A stretch of 64,000 bases of DNA, taken from positions 124,001 to 188,000 of the forward strand of contig NZ_JAFDVE010000014.1 of NCBI RefSeq assembly GCF_016888005.1. Direction: 5' to 3'. The first letter of the stretch is position 1, and every line of letters begins with the position of its first letter. The notes below the pieces were generated by a model. That model was given only the letters and a program-made list of their open reading frames with translations, was not told the DNA's origin and did no database searches. Origin of the DNA: Phycicoccus sp. CSK15P-2. Lineage in GTDB: Bacteria > Actinomycetota > Actinomycetes > Actinomycetales > Dermatophilaceae. Below, piece after piece: positions 1-7,719 of this stretch. The translations under genes and the position numbers were made by a program.

Positions 1-6
1 CGATCG

Positions 7-1131
7 TCAGGGCTCCTCGGGCAGCTCGCCGGACTCGACGGCCTCCTTGATGACGTCGCTCGCGTCCCAGTCGTTGACGTGCATCGCGGCCACGACGTCG
101 CCGTCGCGCATCCAGTAGGCCCGGAACTCGCGGTCCTCCAGGCTGCCGTGGACGACGACCTCGTCGTCGGCGCTCGCGTGCCCGACGTACTCCATCCCGA
201 GGTCGTACTGGTCGGTGAAGAAGTACGGCATCTCCTCGTACTCCTCGTCGGCGCCGGCGAGGTTGTGCGCGGCGACCTTGGCCTGCTTGGCCGCGGTGTC
301 CCAGTGCTCGACCCGGAGGCGGTGCCCGAGCCGTGGATGCGCGTGGTTGGCGATGTCCCCGACCGCGTACACGCTGGGCACGGAGGTCCGCAGCCGCGCG
401 TCGACGAGCACGCCGTCGTCCACCGCGAGGCCCGCGGCGTGGGCGAGCTCGACCCGCGGCTTGACGCCCACTCCCGCGACGACGACGTCGGCGCCCTCGA
501 GGTCGGCGGCGGTGACCTCGGCGCCGAGCCGGAGGTCGACGCCGTGCTCACGGTGCAGGTCGGCGAACGTCTCGGCGACGGTAGGCCCGAGGACGCGCTG
601 CAGCGGCAGGTCGTCCATCTCGAAGAGGACGACGTCCGAGCCGGCCGACCGGGCGGCTGCCGCGGCCTCCAGCCCGATCCAGCCGCCGCCCACGACGACG
701 ACCTTCCGCCCTTTCCCGAACGCGGCCTTGAGCGCGTCGCTGTCCTCCTTGGTGCGCAGGTAGGACACCGGGACACCGACGTCCTCGGCGATGTCGAGCA
801 CGCGCGGCTCGGCCCCGGTGGCGAGGAGCAGCCGCTCGTAGGTGATGTCCCCGCCGGACGTCGTGAGGACGTGGGCGTCGGTGTCGAGCGCGGTGGCGGT
901 GACACCGGTGCGGAGGTCGACCTCGTGATGGGCATACCACTGCGCGGGGTGCACGAGTGCCTTCTCGAAGGGGTCGTCGCCGAGGAGGTAGCCCTTGGAG
1001 AGCGGCGGACGCTCGTACGGCGGATGGTCCTCCGCGCCGACGAGGACGACCTGCCCCTCGTAGCCCTGCTCTCTCAGCTCGGTGGCGGCGGTGGCTCCGG
1101 CGAGCCCGGCTCCGACGATGACGATCGACAT
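7..1131 (-). CDS. FAD/NAD(P)-dependent oxidoreductase, ferredoxin-reductase (rhodocoxin reductase/BphA4) type
   Basis: 374 aa starting at ATG 1131. An FAD-binding GxGxxG is at residues 7-12 right after the start, a second NAD(P)-binding glycine motif (GGGWIG) at 148-153, and the FAD-closing motif VYAVGDIA ends near 261. The following RVEHWDTA stretch is typical of the ferredoxin/rubredoxin reductase family that passes electrons from NAD(P)H to small iron-sulfur proteins serving P450s or dioxygenases. Length fits the family (about 390-410 aa) at the short end. No ferredoxin gene is adjacent, so its partner is unknown. The longer reading frame upstream of 1131 runs through palindromic intergenic DNA and is not coding. 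Family is confident; substrate is not. Confidence 0.9.
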   Translation of the reverse strand: MSIVIVGAGLAGATAATELREQGYEGQVVLVGAEDHPPYERPPLSKGYLLGDDPFEKALVHPAQWYAHHEVDLRTGVTATALDTDAHVLTTSGGDITYERLLLATGAEPRVLDIAEDVGVPVSYLRTKEDSDALKAAFGKGRKVVVVGGGWIGLEAAAAARSAGSDVVLFEMDDLPLQRVLGPTVAETFADLHREHGVDLRLGAEVTAADLEGADVVVAGVGVKPRVELAHAAGLAVDDGVLVDARLRTSVPSVYAVGDIANHAHPRLGHRLRVEHWDTAAKQAKVAAHNLAGADEEYEEMPYFFTDQYDLGMEYVGHASADDEVVVHGSLEDREFRAYWMRDGDVVAAMHVNDWDASDVIKEAVESGELPEEP

Positions 1132-1203
1132 GTCACCAACGCTACGCGGCACCGTCGGCCGGTGGGAGGTCGGCGTCGGGCCCCGGCGGCGCGAGACACG
1201 GGT

Positions 1204-1265
1204 ATGTCCACGAGACACGACCTCGGAACCGGTGTCTCGTGGACATTTCGGGGTCACCCCGAAAT
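1204..1265. repeat. Double palindrome in intergenic region (REP-like)
   Basis: Two adjoining inverted repeats lie between the oxidoreductase and lysC. The first has 15-nt arms (1204-1218 and 1232-1246) with a 13-nt loop; the second has 9-nt arms (1245-1253 and 1257-1265) with a 3-nt loop. There is no T-run, so a mobile REP-like palindrome is as likely as a transcription terminator. Nothing else is visible in 1132-1372 apart from the lysC leader. Confidence 0.6.
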
Positions 1266-1372
1266 GTTGAGAGGGCGGGGATCGCGTTCGGGGGTGTGGG
1301 CACCCTTCCGGTCCGCGGGGCCCTCGATAGAGTGGTCGGGTCCTCGACGCCTCATCGACCCGGAGTGCCAGC

Positions 1373-2647
1373 GTGCCGATCGTCGTCCAGAAGTACGGCG
1401 GCTCCTCCCTCGCCGACGCCGAGAGCATCAAGCGCGTCGCGAAGCGCATCTCGGAGACCAAGAAGGCCGGCAACGACGTCGTCGTCGCGGTCTCGGCGAT
1501 GGGTGACACCACCGACGAGCTGCTCGACCTCGCGCAGGAGGTCAGCCCCCTGCCGCCGCCGCGCGAGCTCGACATGCTGATGACCGCGGGCGAGCGCATC
1601 TCGATGGCCCTGGTCGCGATGGCCATCACGGACCTGGGGCACAGCGCGCGCAGCTTCACCGGTAGCCAGGCGGGGGTCATCACCGACTCCGTGCACGGCA
1701 AGGCGAAGATCATCGACGTCACACCCGGCCGGATCACCGAGGCCCTCGGCAAGGGGCACGTCGTCATCGTCGCGGGGTTCCAGGGCGTCAGCCAGGACAC
1801 CAAGGAGATCACGACGCTCGGCCGCGGCGGCACCGACACCACCGCGGTCGCGCTCGCGGCCGCCCTCGGCGCCGAGGTCTGTGAGATCTACACCGACGTC
1901 GACGGCGTCTTCACGGCCGACCCCCGCATCGTGCCCGCGGCCCGCAAGATCGACCGCATCTCCGCCGAGGAGATGCTCGAGCTCGCGGCCTGCGGCTCCA
2001 AGGTGCTGCACCTGCGCAGCGTCGAGTACGCGCGCCGCTTCGACATCCCGATCCACGTCCGGTCCTCGTTCTCGCAGAAGACCGGGACGACCGTCACCGA
2101 CCAGCCAGCCCCCGAAGGAGATCCCGTGGAAGCCCCGATCATCGCCGGTGTCGCCCACGACCGGAGCGAGGCGAAGATCACCGTCGTCGGCGTCCCGGAC
2201 CGCACGGGCATGGCCGCCAAGATCTTCGAGACGGTCGCCGGCGCGGAGATCAACATCGACATGATCGTCCAGAACGTCTCCGGCACGGAGACGGGGCTGA
2301 CCGACATCTCGTTCACCCTCCCCAAGAGCGACGGCCCCACCGCCGTGCAGGCGCTCCAGAAGATCCAGGCCGAGGTCGGGTTCATCCGGATCCAGTACGA
2401 CGACCAGGTCGGCAAGCTGAGCCTCGTCGGGGCGGGCATGCGCTCCAACCCCGGGGTCAGCGCCACCTTCTTCAGCGCCCTCGCCGCGGCCGGGGTGAAC
2501 ATCGAGATGATCTCGACGTCCGAGATCCGGGTCTCCGTGGTCACCCGTGAGGAGCGCCTCGACGACGCGGTGCGGGCCGTGCACACCGCCTTCGGCCTCG
2601 ACTCCACCGATGGTGAGGCGGTCGTCTACGGCGGAACCGGTCGCTGA
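1373..2647 (+). CDS. lysC: Aspartate kinase (alpha subunit, with internal beta-subunit start)
   Basis: 424 aa from a GTG start. It phosphorylates L-aspartate, the first step toward lysine/diaminopimelate, threonine and methionine. The N-terminal KYGGSS motif (residues 7-12) and the amino-acid-kinase core fill the first 250 residues. Two ACT regulatory domains follow (about 265-420), the usual site of feedback inhibition by lysine and/or threonine. An in-frame GTG at 2126, preceded by a strong GAAGGAG ribosome-binding site, would yield the 173-aa beta subunit exactly as in the overlapping lysC-alpha/lysC-beta arrangement known from corynebacteria and bacilli. asd begins one base after the stop, so the two genes are co-transcribed. 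Very secure. Confidence 0.97.
   Translation: MPIVVQKYGGSSLADAESIKRVAKRISETKKAGNDVVVAVSAMGDTTDELLDLAQEVSPLPPPRELDMLMTAGERISMALVAMAITDLGHSARSFTGSQAGVITDSVHGKAKIIDVTPGRITEALGKGHVVIVAGFQGVSQDTKEITTLGRGGTDTTAVALAAALGAEVCEIYTDVDGVFTADPRIVPAARKIDRISAEEMLELAACGSKVLHLRSVEYARRFDIPIHVRSSFSQKTGTTVTDQPAPEGDPVEAPIIAGVAHDRSEAKITVVGVPDRTGMAAKIFETVAGAEINIDMIVQNVSGTETGLTDISFTLPKSDGPTAVQALQKIQAEVGFIRIQYDDQVGKLSLVGAGMRSNPGVSATFFSALAAAGVNIEMISTSEIRVSVVTREERLDDAVRAVHTAFGLDSTDGEAVVYGGTGR
2126..2647 (+). CDS. lysC: Aspartate kinase beta subunit (in-frame internal start within lysC)
   Basis: GTG 2126 is codon 252 of the lysC frame and carries a better Shine-Dalgarno (CCCGAAGGAG, about 5 nt upstream) than the main start. 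The product, 173 aa, is essentially the two ACT domains, matching the known beta subunit of alpha2beta2 aspartokinases in actinobacteria. Dual translation is inferred from the site; the sequence does not prove it. Confidence 0.7.
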   Translation: MEAPIIAGVAHDRSEAKITVVGVPDRTGMAAKIFETVAGAEINIDMIVQNVSGTETGLTDISFTLPKSDGPTAVQALQKIQAEVGFIRIQYDDQVGKLSLVGAGMRSNPGVSATFFSALAAAGVNIEMISTSEIRVSVVTREERLDDAVRAVHTAFGLDSTDGEAVVYGGTGR

Positions 2648-2648
2648 C

Positions 2649-3731
2649 GTGTCCGCCGAGCAGCCGCGTCGGTCCGACGGCCCCACCCTCGGGGTCGTCG
2701 GTGCAACGGGTGCCGTCGGCCGCGTCGTGCTCCAGGTCCTCCCGATGCGGCGCCAGCACTGGGGGACGGTGCGGGTCGCCGCGGGTGACGAGGACGTCGG
2801 CAGCACGGTCCGGCTCGGCGAGGAGGAGATCGTCGTCGAGGCCCTGACGGCGGAGTTCTTCGAAGGGCTCGACGTCGCGATCTTCGACATCCCGCCGACC
2901 ATCGCCCGCGAGTGGGTCGAGCTCGCCGCGGCGCGGGGGGTCGTCTCGATCGACAACAGCACGATCTTCCGTACCGAGCCCGACGTCCCGCTCGTCGTGC
3001 CCGAGGTCAACAGCCACCAGGTGCGGGACCGTCCCCGCGGGATCATCGCGAACCCCGGCGCCACGGTGATGACGATGATCGACGCGCTGGCCGTGCTCCA
3101 CGGCGGCTGGGAGCTGACCGACCTCGTGGTGACGACCTTCCAGGCGGCCTCCGGTCTCGGTCGCGCCGGGATGCAGCGGCTGCACGACGAGCTCGACGTC
3201 GTCCACGGCGACCGTGAGCTCGGGACCCGCCCCGGTGACGTGCGGCGGCTCGTCGAGCACGAGATCGGCACCGACTCGCCCTTCCCCGCGCCGCTCGTGC
3301 TCAACGTCGTGCCCTTCGTCGGGCACCACGTCGGCGACGGCTGGACGTCCGAGGAGCTCAAGGTGCGGGACGAGGTCCGCAAGATCCTCGACCTCCCCGA
3401 GCTGCCCGTCGCCGCGACGTGCGTCCGCGTCCCCGTCGTGTCGTCGCACTCGGTCACGGTGCACGCCACCTTCGCGGGCCGGATCAAGGTCGCCGAGGCC
3501 CGCCAGGCGCTCGTCGAGGCCCCGGCCGTGGTCGTGCTCGACGACCCGGACGAGCCGGAGTTCCCTACCCCCAACGACGTCGTCGGCGCCGACCCGCGCT
3601 TCGCCGGGCGCATCCGCCAGTGCGCCGACTCGCCGACGACCCTCGACCTCTTCATGTGCGGGGACAACTTGCGCAAGGGTGCCGCGCTCAACATGCTGCA
3701 GACCGCCGAGCTCGTCGCCGCCGACCTCTGA
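2649..3731 (+). CDS. asd: Aspartate-semialdehyde dehydrogenase homologue lacking the catalytic cysteine
   Basis: 360 aa, GTG start one nucleotide after the lysC stop. It has the Asd NADP-binding motif GATGAVG (18-24) and the C-terminal RVPVVSSHS block with the conserved His (267). Length and position in a lysC-asd operon match the enzyme that reduces aspartyl phosphate to aspartate semialdehyde. The active-site motif NPNC(T/S)T, however, reads N135-P-G-A138-T-V, so the nucleophilic cysteine is alanine. The codons (aac ccc ggc gcc) are unambiguous and the frame is intact. This may be an inactive or repurposed paralogue, with a true asd elsewhere. Family assignment is firm; enzymatic activity is doubtful. 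Confidence 0.88.
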   Translation: MSAEQPRRSDGPTLGVVGATGAVGRVVLQVLPMRRQHWGTVRVAAGDEDVGSTVRLGEEEIVVEALTAEFFEGLDVAIFDIPPTIAREWVELAAARGVVSIDNSTIFRTEPDVPLVVPEVNSHQVRDRPRGIIANPGATVMTMIDALAVLHGGWELTDLVVTTFQAASGLGRAGMQRLHDELDVVHGDRELGTRPGDVRRLVEHEIGTDSPFPAPLVLNVVPFVGHHVGDGWTSEELKVRDEVRKILDLPELPVAATCVRVPVVSSHSVTVHATFAGRIKVAEARQALVEAPAVVVLDDPDEPEFPTPNDVVGADPRFAGRIRQCADSPTTLDLFMCGDNLRKGAALNMLQTAELVAADL

Positions 3732-3872
3732 CCCGGCCCACGGGTCTCTCGACTGCTGCCGGAACCTCCACCGGCCGGCGCCGTTTCCCATCGTGACCGG
3801 GGTCACGCGGACGGTCCGGACCTTGCCATGATGGGAGGGCCGTAGCGTCCGCCCACGAAGGAGCCCGCACCC

Positions 3873-5072
3873 ATGACCGTTCGCACCGTCGCCATGCTCA
3901 CCGCCGGTGGACTGGCCCCGTGCCTGTCGTCGGCCGTCGGAGGCCTCATCGAGCGGTACACCGAGGTCGCGCCGGACGTGCGGATCATCGCGTACGTGAA
4001 CGGCTACTACGGGCTGCTCAAGGGCGACTACGTCGAGGTCACCCCGGAGGTGCGCGAGAACGCGCACCGCCTGCACCGCTTCGGCGGCAGCCCGATCGGC
4101 AACAGCCGGGTCAAGCTGACCAACGCGAATGACTGCGTGCAGCGCGGGCTCGTCCAGGAGGGCCAGGACCCGCTGCACGTCGCCGCCGAGCAGCTGACGG
4201 CCGACGGTGTCGACGTCCTCCACACCATCGGCGGGGACGACACGAACACCACCGCCGCCGACCTCGCCGCGTACCTCCACGAGAACGACTACGAGCTCAC
4301 CGTCGTGGGCCTGCCGAAGACGATCGACAACGACGTCGTACCGATCCGGCAGAGCCTCGGGGCCTGGACCGCCGCCGAGCAGGGCAGCCGCTACGCGCAG
4401 AACATCGTCGCCGAGCACTCCTCGAACCCGCGGATGCTCATCGTCCACGAGGTCATGGGCCGACACTGCGGGTGGCTCACGGCCGCCACGGCCGCCGAGT
4501 ACCACCGCTGGGTCGGCGAGCAGGAGTACGTCCCGGCCATCGGCAACGACCCGCGCCGCTGGGACGTCCACGCCGTCTTCGTCCCGGAGCGCCCGATCGA
4601 CATCCAGGGTGAGGGGGCCCGGCTGCGCGCGGTGATGGACGAGATCGGCTGCGTCAACATCTTCCTCAGCGAGGGCGCCGGGGTCTCCGAGGTCGTCGCC
4701 GAGCTCGAGGCCGCCGGCCAGGAGGTCCCGCGCGACCCGTTCGGGCACGTCCAGCTCGACAAGGTGAACCCCGGTGCCTGGTTCGCCAAGCAGTTCGCCG
4801 AGGTCCTCGGCGCCGAGAAGACCATGGTGCAGAAGTCCGGCTACTACTCGCGCTCGGCCGCCGCCAACGACCGCGACCTCGCGCTCATCAAGGAGTGCAC
4901 CGACCTCGCCGTGGACGCCGCCCTGCGCGGGGAGCCCGGTGTCGTCGGCCACGACGAGGAGCGCGGCGACGAGCTGCGGCCCATCGAGTTCCCGCGGATC
5001 GCCGGTGGGAAGGCGTTCGACGCCTCCGTGCCGTGGTTCACCGAGCTCCTGGGGTCCATCGGCCAGGCGTGA
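3873..5072 (+). CDS. pfp: Pyrophosphate-dependent 6-phosphofructokinase
   Basis: 399 aa with a clear RBS (GAAGGAG) before ATG 3873. PFK family: phosphate-binding GGDD at 120-123 and PKTIDND at 148-154. The second Asp of GGDD (ATP enzymes have GGDG) and the Lys of PKTIDND (ATP enzymes have Gly) are the recognised markers of pyrophosphate-dependent enzymes, so this should reversibly interconvert fructose 6-phosphate and fructose 1,6-bisphosphate with PPi rather than ATP. MGRHCGW (substrate binding) is also present. Length agrees with the roughly 400-aa PPi-PFK group. It sits alone after asd, separated by about 140 bp, so probably has its own promoter. Cytoplasmic glycolytic/gluconeogenic enzyme. 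Confidence 0.93.
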   Translation: MTVRTVAMLTAGGLAPCLSSAVGGLIERYTEVAPDVRIIAYVNGYYGLLKGDYVEVTPEVRENAHRLHRFGGSPIGNSRVKLTNANDCVQRGLVQEGQDPLHVAAEQLTADGVDVLHTIGGDDTNTTAADLAAYLHENDYELTVVGLPKTIDNDVVPIRQSLGAWTAAEQGSRYAQNIVAEHSSNPRMLIVHEVMGRHCGWLTAATAAEYHRWVGEQEYVPAIGNDPRRWDVHAVFVPERPIDIQGEGARLRAVMDEIGCVNIFLSEGAGVSEVVAELEAAGQEVPRDPFGHVQLDKVNPGAWFAKQFAEVLGAEKTMVQKSGYYSRSAAANDRDLALIKECTDLAVDAALRGEPGVVGHDEERGDELRPIEFPRIAGGKAFDASVPWFTELLGSIGQA

Positions 5073-5084
5073 CCCGGTGCGCGG

Positions 5085-5318
5085 ATGAGGGAGACGACGG
5101 GGCTCGTCGACGGCTGGTGGGTGGCGGTCGTCGTCTACGCCGTGCTCCTCGTGGGGCAGCGGCTCCACCGGGCCCGGTCCTGGCGTCCCCCGGAGTGGCC
5201 CGACGCCGACTACGGCTGGAAGGTGACGCACCTGCACTGGGTGCCGTTCCACGTCCTGGACGTCGTCTTCGGGGTTCCGCTCGTGTTCGCGGTGCTCATC
5301 GCTCTGATCGCGATCTGA
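5085..5318 (+). CDS. Small membrane protein, unknown function
   Basis: 77 aa beginning 12 nt after pfp. A hydrophobic segment near residues 9-25, a charged and Trp-rich middle, and a second hydrophobic segment at about 55-77 suggest two membrane spans. I recognise no family. Codon use has the high-GC third-position bias of neighbouring genes, and it is followed by a good terminator hairpin; both argue that it is real. Confidence 0.55.
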   Translation: MRETTGLVDGWWVAVVVYAVLLVGQRLHRARSWRPPEWPDADYGWKVTHLHWVPFHVLDVVFGVPLVFAVLIALIAI

Positions 5319-5335
5319 GCTTGCCCCTCGCCCAG

Positions 5336-5370
5336 CCGGTGTCCTCGGGGGGAACTCCCGAGGACACCGG
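5336..5370 (+). terminator. Strong hairpin after pfp / small membrane protein
   Basis: Perfect 14-bp stem (5336-5349 with 5357-5370) and a 7-nt loop, 18 nt past the stop at 5318. No T-run, as is common in high-GC actinobacteria. The rest of 5371-5566 shows only a weak second hairpin (5537-5552) near the end of the convergent kinase gene. Confidence 0.8.
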
Positions 5371-5566
5371 CGCGGCGGGCGGCCGGTCGAGGATTCCGAC
5401 GGCCCGCCGCTTGGGCGGCACGGGCAATTCCCATCGAGGCCCGTGGTGGGTGTGCACCGTCCCCTGCGACGGTCACCACTGATAATTCTGCTGGTACGGC
5501 GACCGAAAGTAAGTGGGGCAGCCTTGCCAGTCTGGTGTGGTGTCTGCACCACCCCCGGGCGCGGGG

Positions 5567-6931
5567 TCAGTTCCCGACGGCCGTCCCGAGCGGGAAACGC
5601 CCCGAGATCGTCGTCCCCTGACCCCGGGCGGAGGCGATGCTCAGCTCGCCGCCCGCGGACTGCACACGGTCGCGCATCCCGGTCAGTCCGTGGCTCGTCC
5701 CCTTGGCGTCGAGGTCGAAGCCCAGCCCGTCGTCGGCGACGCTGAACCGCAGGCCGCCGTCGATGTCGGAGTCGTCGTCGTGCACCAGGACGGTGATCCG
5801 CTTCCCGCCGCAGTGCTTGTCGGCGTTCTGCATCGCCTCGAGGCAGCAGAAGTAGACCGCCGCCTCGACCGCCTTGGTGTGCCGGGTGCCCAGCTGGACG
5901 TCGACCGTGCACGGCAGGGACGTCCGCCGTGCGGCGGCCGGCAGCGCTCCGGGCAGGCCGCGCTCCTCGAGGATCGGCGGGTAGATGCCGTGGGCCAGGA
6001 CACGCAGCTCGCGGATCGCCTCGTTCAGCTGCTCCTGCAGGTCGACGGACAGCTCACGGGCCTTCTCGGGGTCGCTGTAGATCGACCGCCGGATGCGCCC
6101 GAGGTCGACGGCGAGCGTCGCGAGCCGCTGCTGGGCGCCGTCGTGGAGGTCGCGCTCCAGGGCGCGGCGGGCGTCGAGGGCGGCGTCGGCCAGGCGGGCC
6201 CGGGACTGCTGCAGCTCGAGGGTGTGCCGGGCCATCCGCACCATGTAGTCGCGCAGCGCGGCGACGAGGATCCCCGCGACGAGCATCGTGAAGACGCCGA
6301 CGAGGAGCGGCACCCCGGGGATGTCGGGGTGGTCGGCGTTCCAGGCGTGCCGGCGCCACTCGCCGACGAGGACGAGCCCGCCCGTGAGCCCGATCGTCGC
6401 CGCGAGCACGACCGACCGGGTCCGCAGCCGGAACACGTCGGTGAGGACGAGGGAGGGCACGTGGAGCACCAGCAGCCCGACCGGCGTGATGATCGGCATG
6501 TACCAGACGAGGCTCGCCGCGATGACCCAGGTCGTGGGGATCGCCACGGTCGCGGCGGTCCGCAGGAACTTGATGAGGGCGAACCCGAGCGCCACCGCGA
6601 ACGAGGCGCCGCCCGCGGCGAGGGTCACGACGATCGAGTGCAGCGTGGCGGACGGCCCGACCCGGAGGTCGAGCAGGGCCAGGCTGCCGGCTGCCATGAG
6701 CACGGCGATCATGCTGGCCGCGATGTAGGCGATGACGTGGTGCACCCCGGACCGGGTGGTGCGCAGGAGGCGGCTGCGCTCCGAGCGCCGGGTCGCCGGG
6801 GTCTCGTCGAGCGTGGAGCCCCACGGGATCAGGGCTCTGAGCCGGGCGGCACGACGCGCCTTGCGCGCCTCGATCCGGGCGGCCCTCCGGGCCTTCGACG
6901 CCTCGACACGGGAGGGTGGCTGTTCAGCCAC
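5567..6931 (-). CDS. Sensor histidine kinase, NarL/DesK-type (HisKA_3)
   Basis: 454 aa. I chose GTG 6931, which overlaps the end of the upstream response-regulator gene by 8 nt; longer starts would lie deep inside that gene. The N-terminal 50 residues are strongly basic (RRAARIEARKARRAARL), followed by about five or six hydrophobic segments, then a dimerisation helix with phospho-acceptor His263 in ERDLHDGAQQR and a HATPase domain with DDGLGFD and GLTGMRDR. It is expected to sense a membrane signal and phosphorylate the regulator encoded immediately upstream. The signal cannot be inferred. Confidence 0.9.
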   Translation of the reverse strand: MAEQPPSRVEASKARRAARIEARKARRAARLRALIPWGSTLDETPATRRSERSRLLRTTRSGVHHVIAYIAASMIAVLMAAGSLALLDLRVGPSATLHSIVVTLAAGGASFAVALGFALIKFLRTAATVAIPTTWVIAASLVWYMPIITPVGLLVLHVPSLVLTDVFRLRTRSVVLAATIGLTGGLVLVGEWRRHAWNADHPDIPGVPLLVGVFTMLVAGILVAALRDYMVRMARHTLELQQSRARLADAALDARRALERDLHDGAQQRLATLAVDLGRIRRSIYSDPEKARELSVDLQEQLNEAIRELRVLAHGIYPPILEERGLPGALPAAARRTSLPCTVDVQLGTRHTKAVEAAVYFCCLEAMQNADKHCGGKRITVLVHDDDSDIDGGLRFSVADDGLGFDLDAKGTSHGLTGMRDRVQSAGGELSIASARGQGTTISGRFPLGTAVGN

Positions 6932-7625
6932 CTCCGCCTCGTCCCCGCTCCGTCGGAGCGATGTCGGTGGTGTCGGCGAGGTAGAGCAGGACCGCGGCGA
7001 CGCGGCGGTGGGTGTCGCCCTCGGGGAGGTCGAGCTTGGCGAAGATGGAGTTGATGTGCTTCTCGACGGCCCGGGAGGTGACGTGCATGGCGGCCGCCAC
7101 GCCGGCGTTCGAGGCACCGGTCGCGATGAGGCCGAGCACCTCGCGCTCACGAGGGGTCAGCCGGGCCACGGGGCTCTCCGCGAAGCGCATCCGGTGGCTC
7201 ATCAGGGCGTCGACGACCAGGGGGTCGATGACGCTCTCGCCGCGTCGCACGGTCACGAGGGCGTCGACGATCTGGTCGACGTCGGACACCCGCTCCTTGA
7301 GCAGGTAGCCGCGGCGCTGGCTGCCGGCGGCGACGAGGGCGAGGGCGTGCTCGGCGTCGGCGTGCTGGGACAGGACGACGACACCGAGACCCGGGTGCGT
7401 GGTCCGGAAGCGCTCGGCCGCGCGAATGCCCTCGTCGGTGTGGCCTGGGGGCATCCGGATGTCGGCGAGGACGACGTCGGGGCTGCTCTGCTCGACGGCC
7501 GAGACGAGCGAGTCGTGGTCGTCGGCCTCGACGACCTCGTCGATGTCGGGGTGTTCCGACAGCAAGGCGGCGAGACCGTGCCGCAACAACACACTGTCCT
7601 CGGCCAGAACGACACGCATGCCCAT
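6924..7625 (-). CDS. LuxR/NarL-family response regulator
   Basis: 233 aa from ATG 7625 (ATG 7619 is an alternative). The receiver domain has acidic residues near the N-terminus, phospho-acceptor D55 in VVLADIRMPP, and KERV as the conserved Lys. A C-terminal LuxR helix-turn-helix begins at LTPREREVLGLI. The C-terminus ends in a Gly/Arg run. It is co-transcribed with the kinase at 5567-6931, whose start overlaps its stop, so the two form a cognate pair. It is divergent from the phospholipase D gene with about 95 bp between starts. Confidence 0.93.
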   Translation of the reverse strand: MGMRVVLAEDSVLLRHGLAALLSEHPDIDEVVEADDHDSLVSAVEQSSPDVVLADIRMPPGHTDEGIRAAERFRTTHPGLGVVVLSQHADAEHALALVAAGSQRRGYLLKERVSDVDQIVDALVTVRRGESVIDPLVVDALMSHRMRFAESPVARLTPREREVLGLIATGASNAGVAAAMHVTSRAVEKHINSIFAKLDLPEGDTHRRVAAVLLYLADTTDIAPTERGRGGGG

Positions 7626-7719
7626 GCTGGCATCGTATTGAGCCCCCGTACCCTTCTCCGCGCCGACCTGCCAAGACGGCACGTTCGGCCGACCTGGGCC
7701 CAGGGCATGATGGGGCCCG

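Noticed and set aside
7-1842. Long version of the first gene starting inside lysC
   Set aside because: Residues before the ATG at 1131 are palindromic intergenic sequence and lysC antisense; the FAD motif starts right after ATG 1131.
2541-5912. 1123-aa minus-strand open frame across lysC, asd and pfp
   Set aside because: Antisense to three well-supported genes; low-complexity Arg/Gly/Asp composition typical of GC-driven shadow frames.
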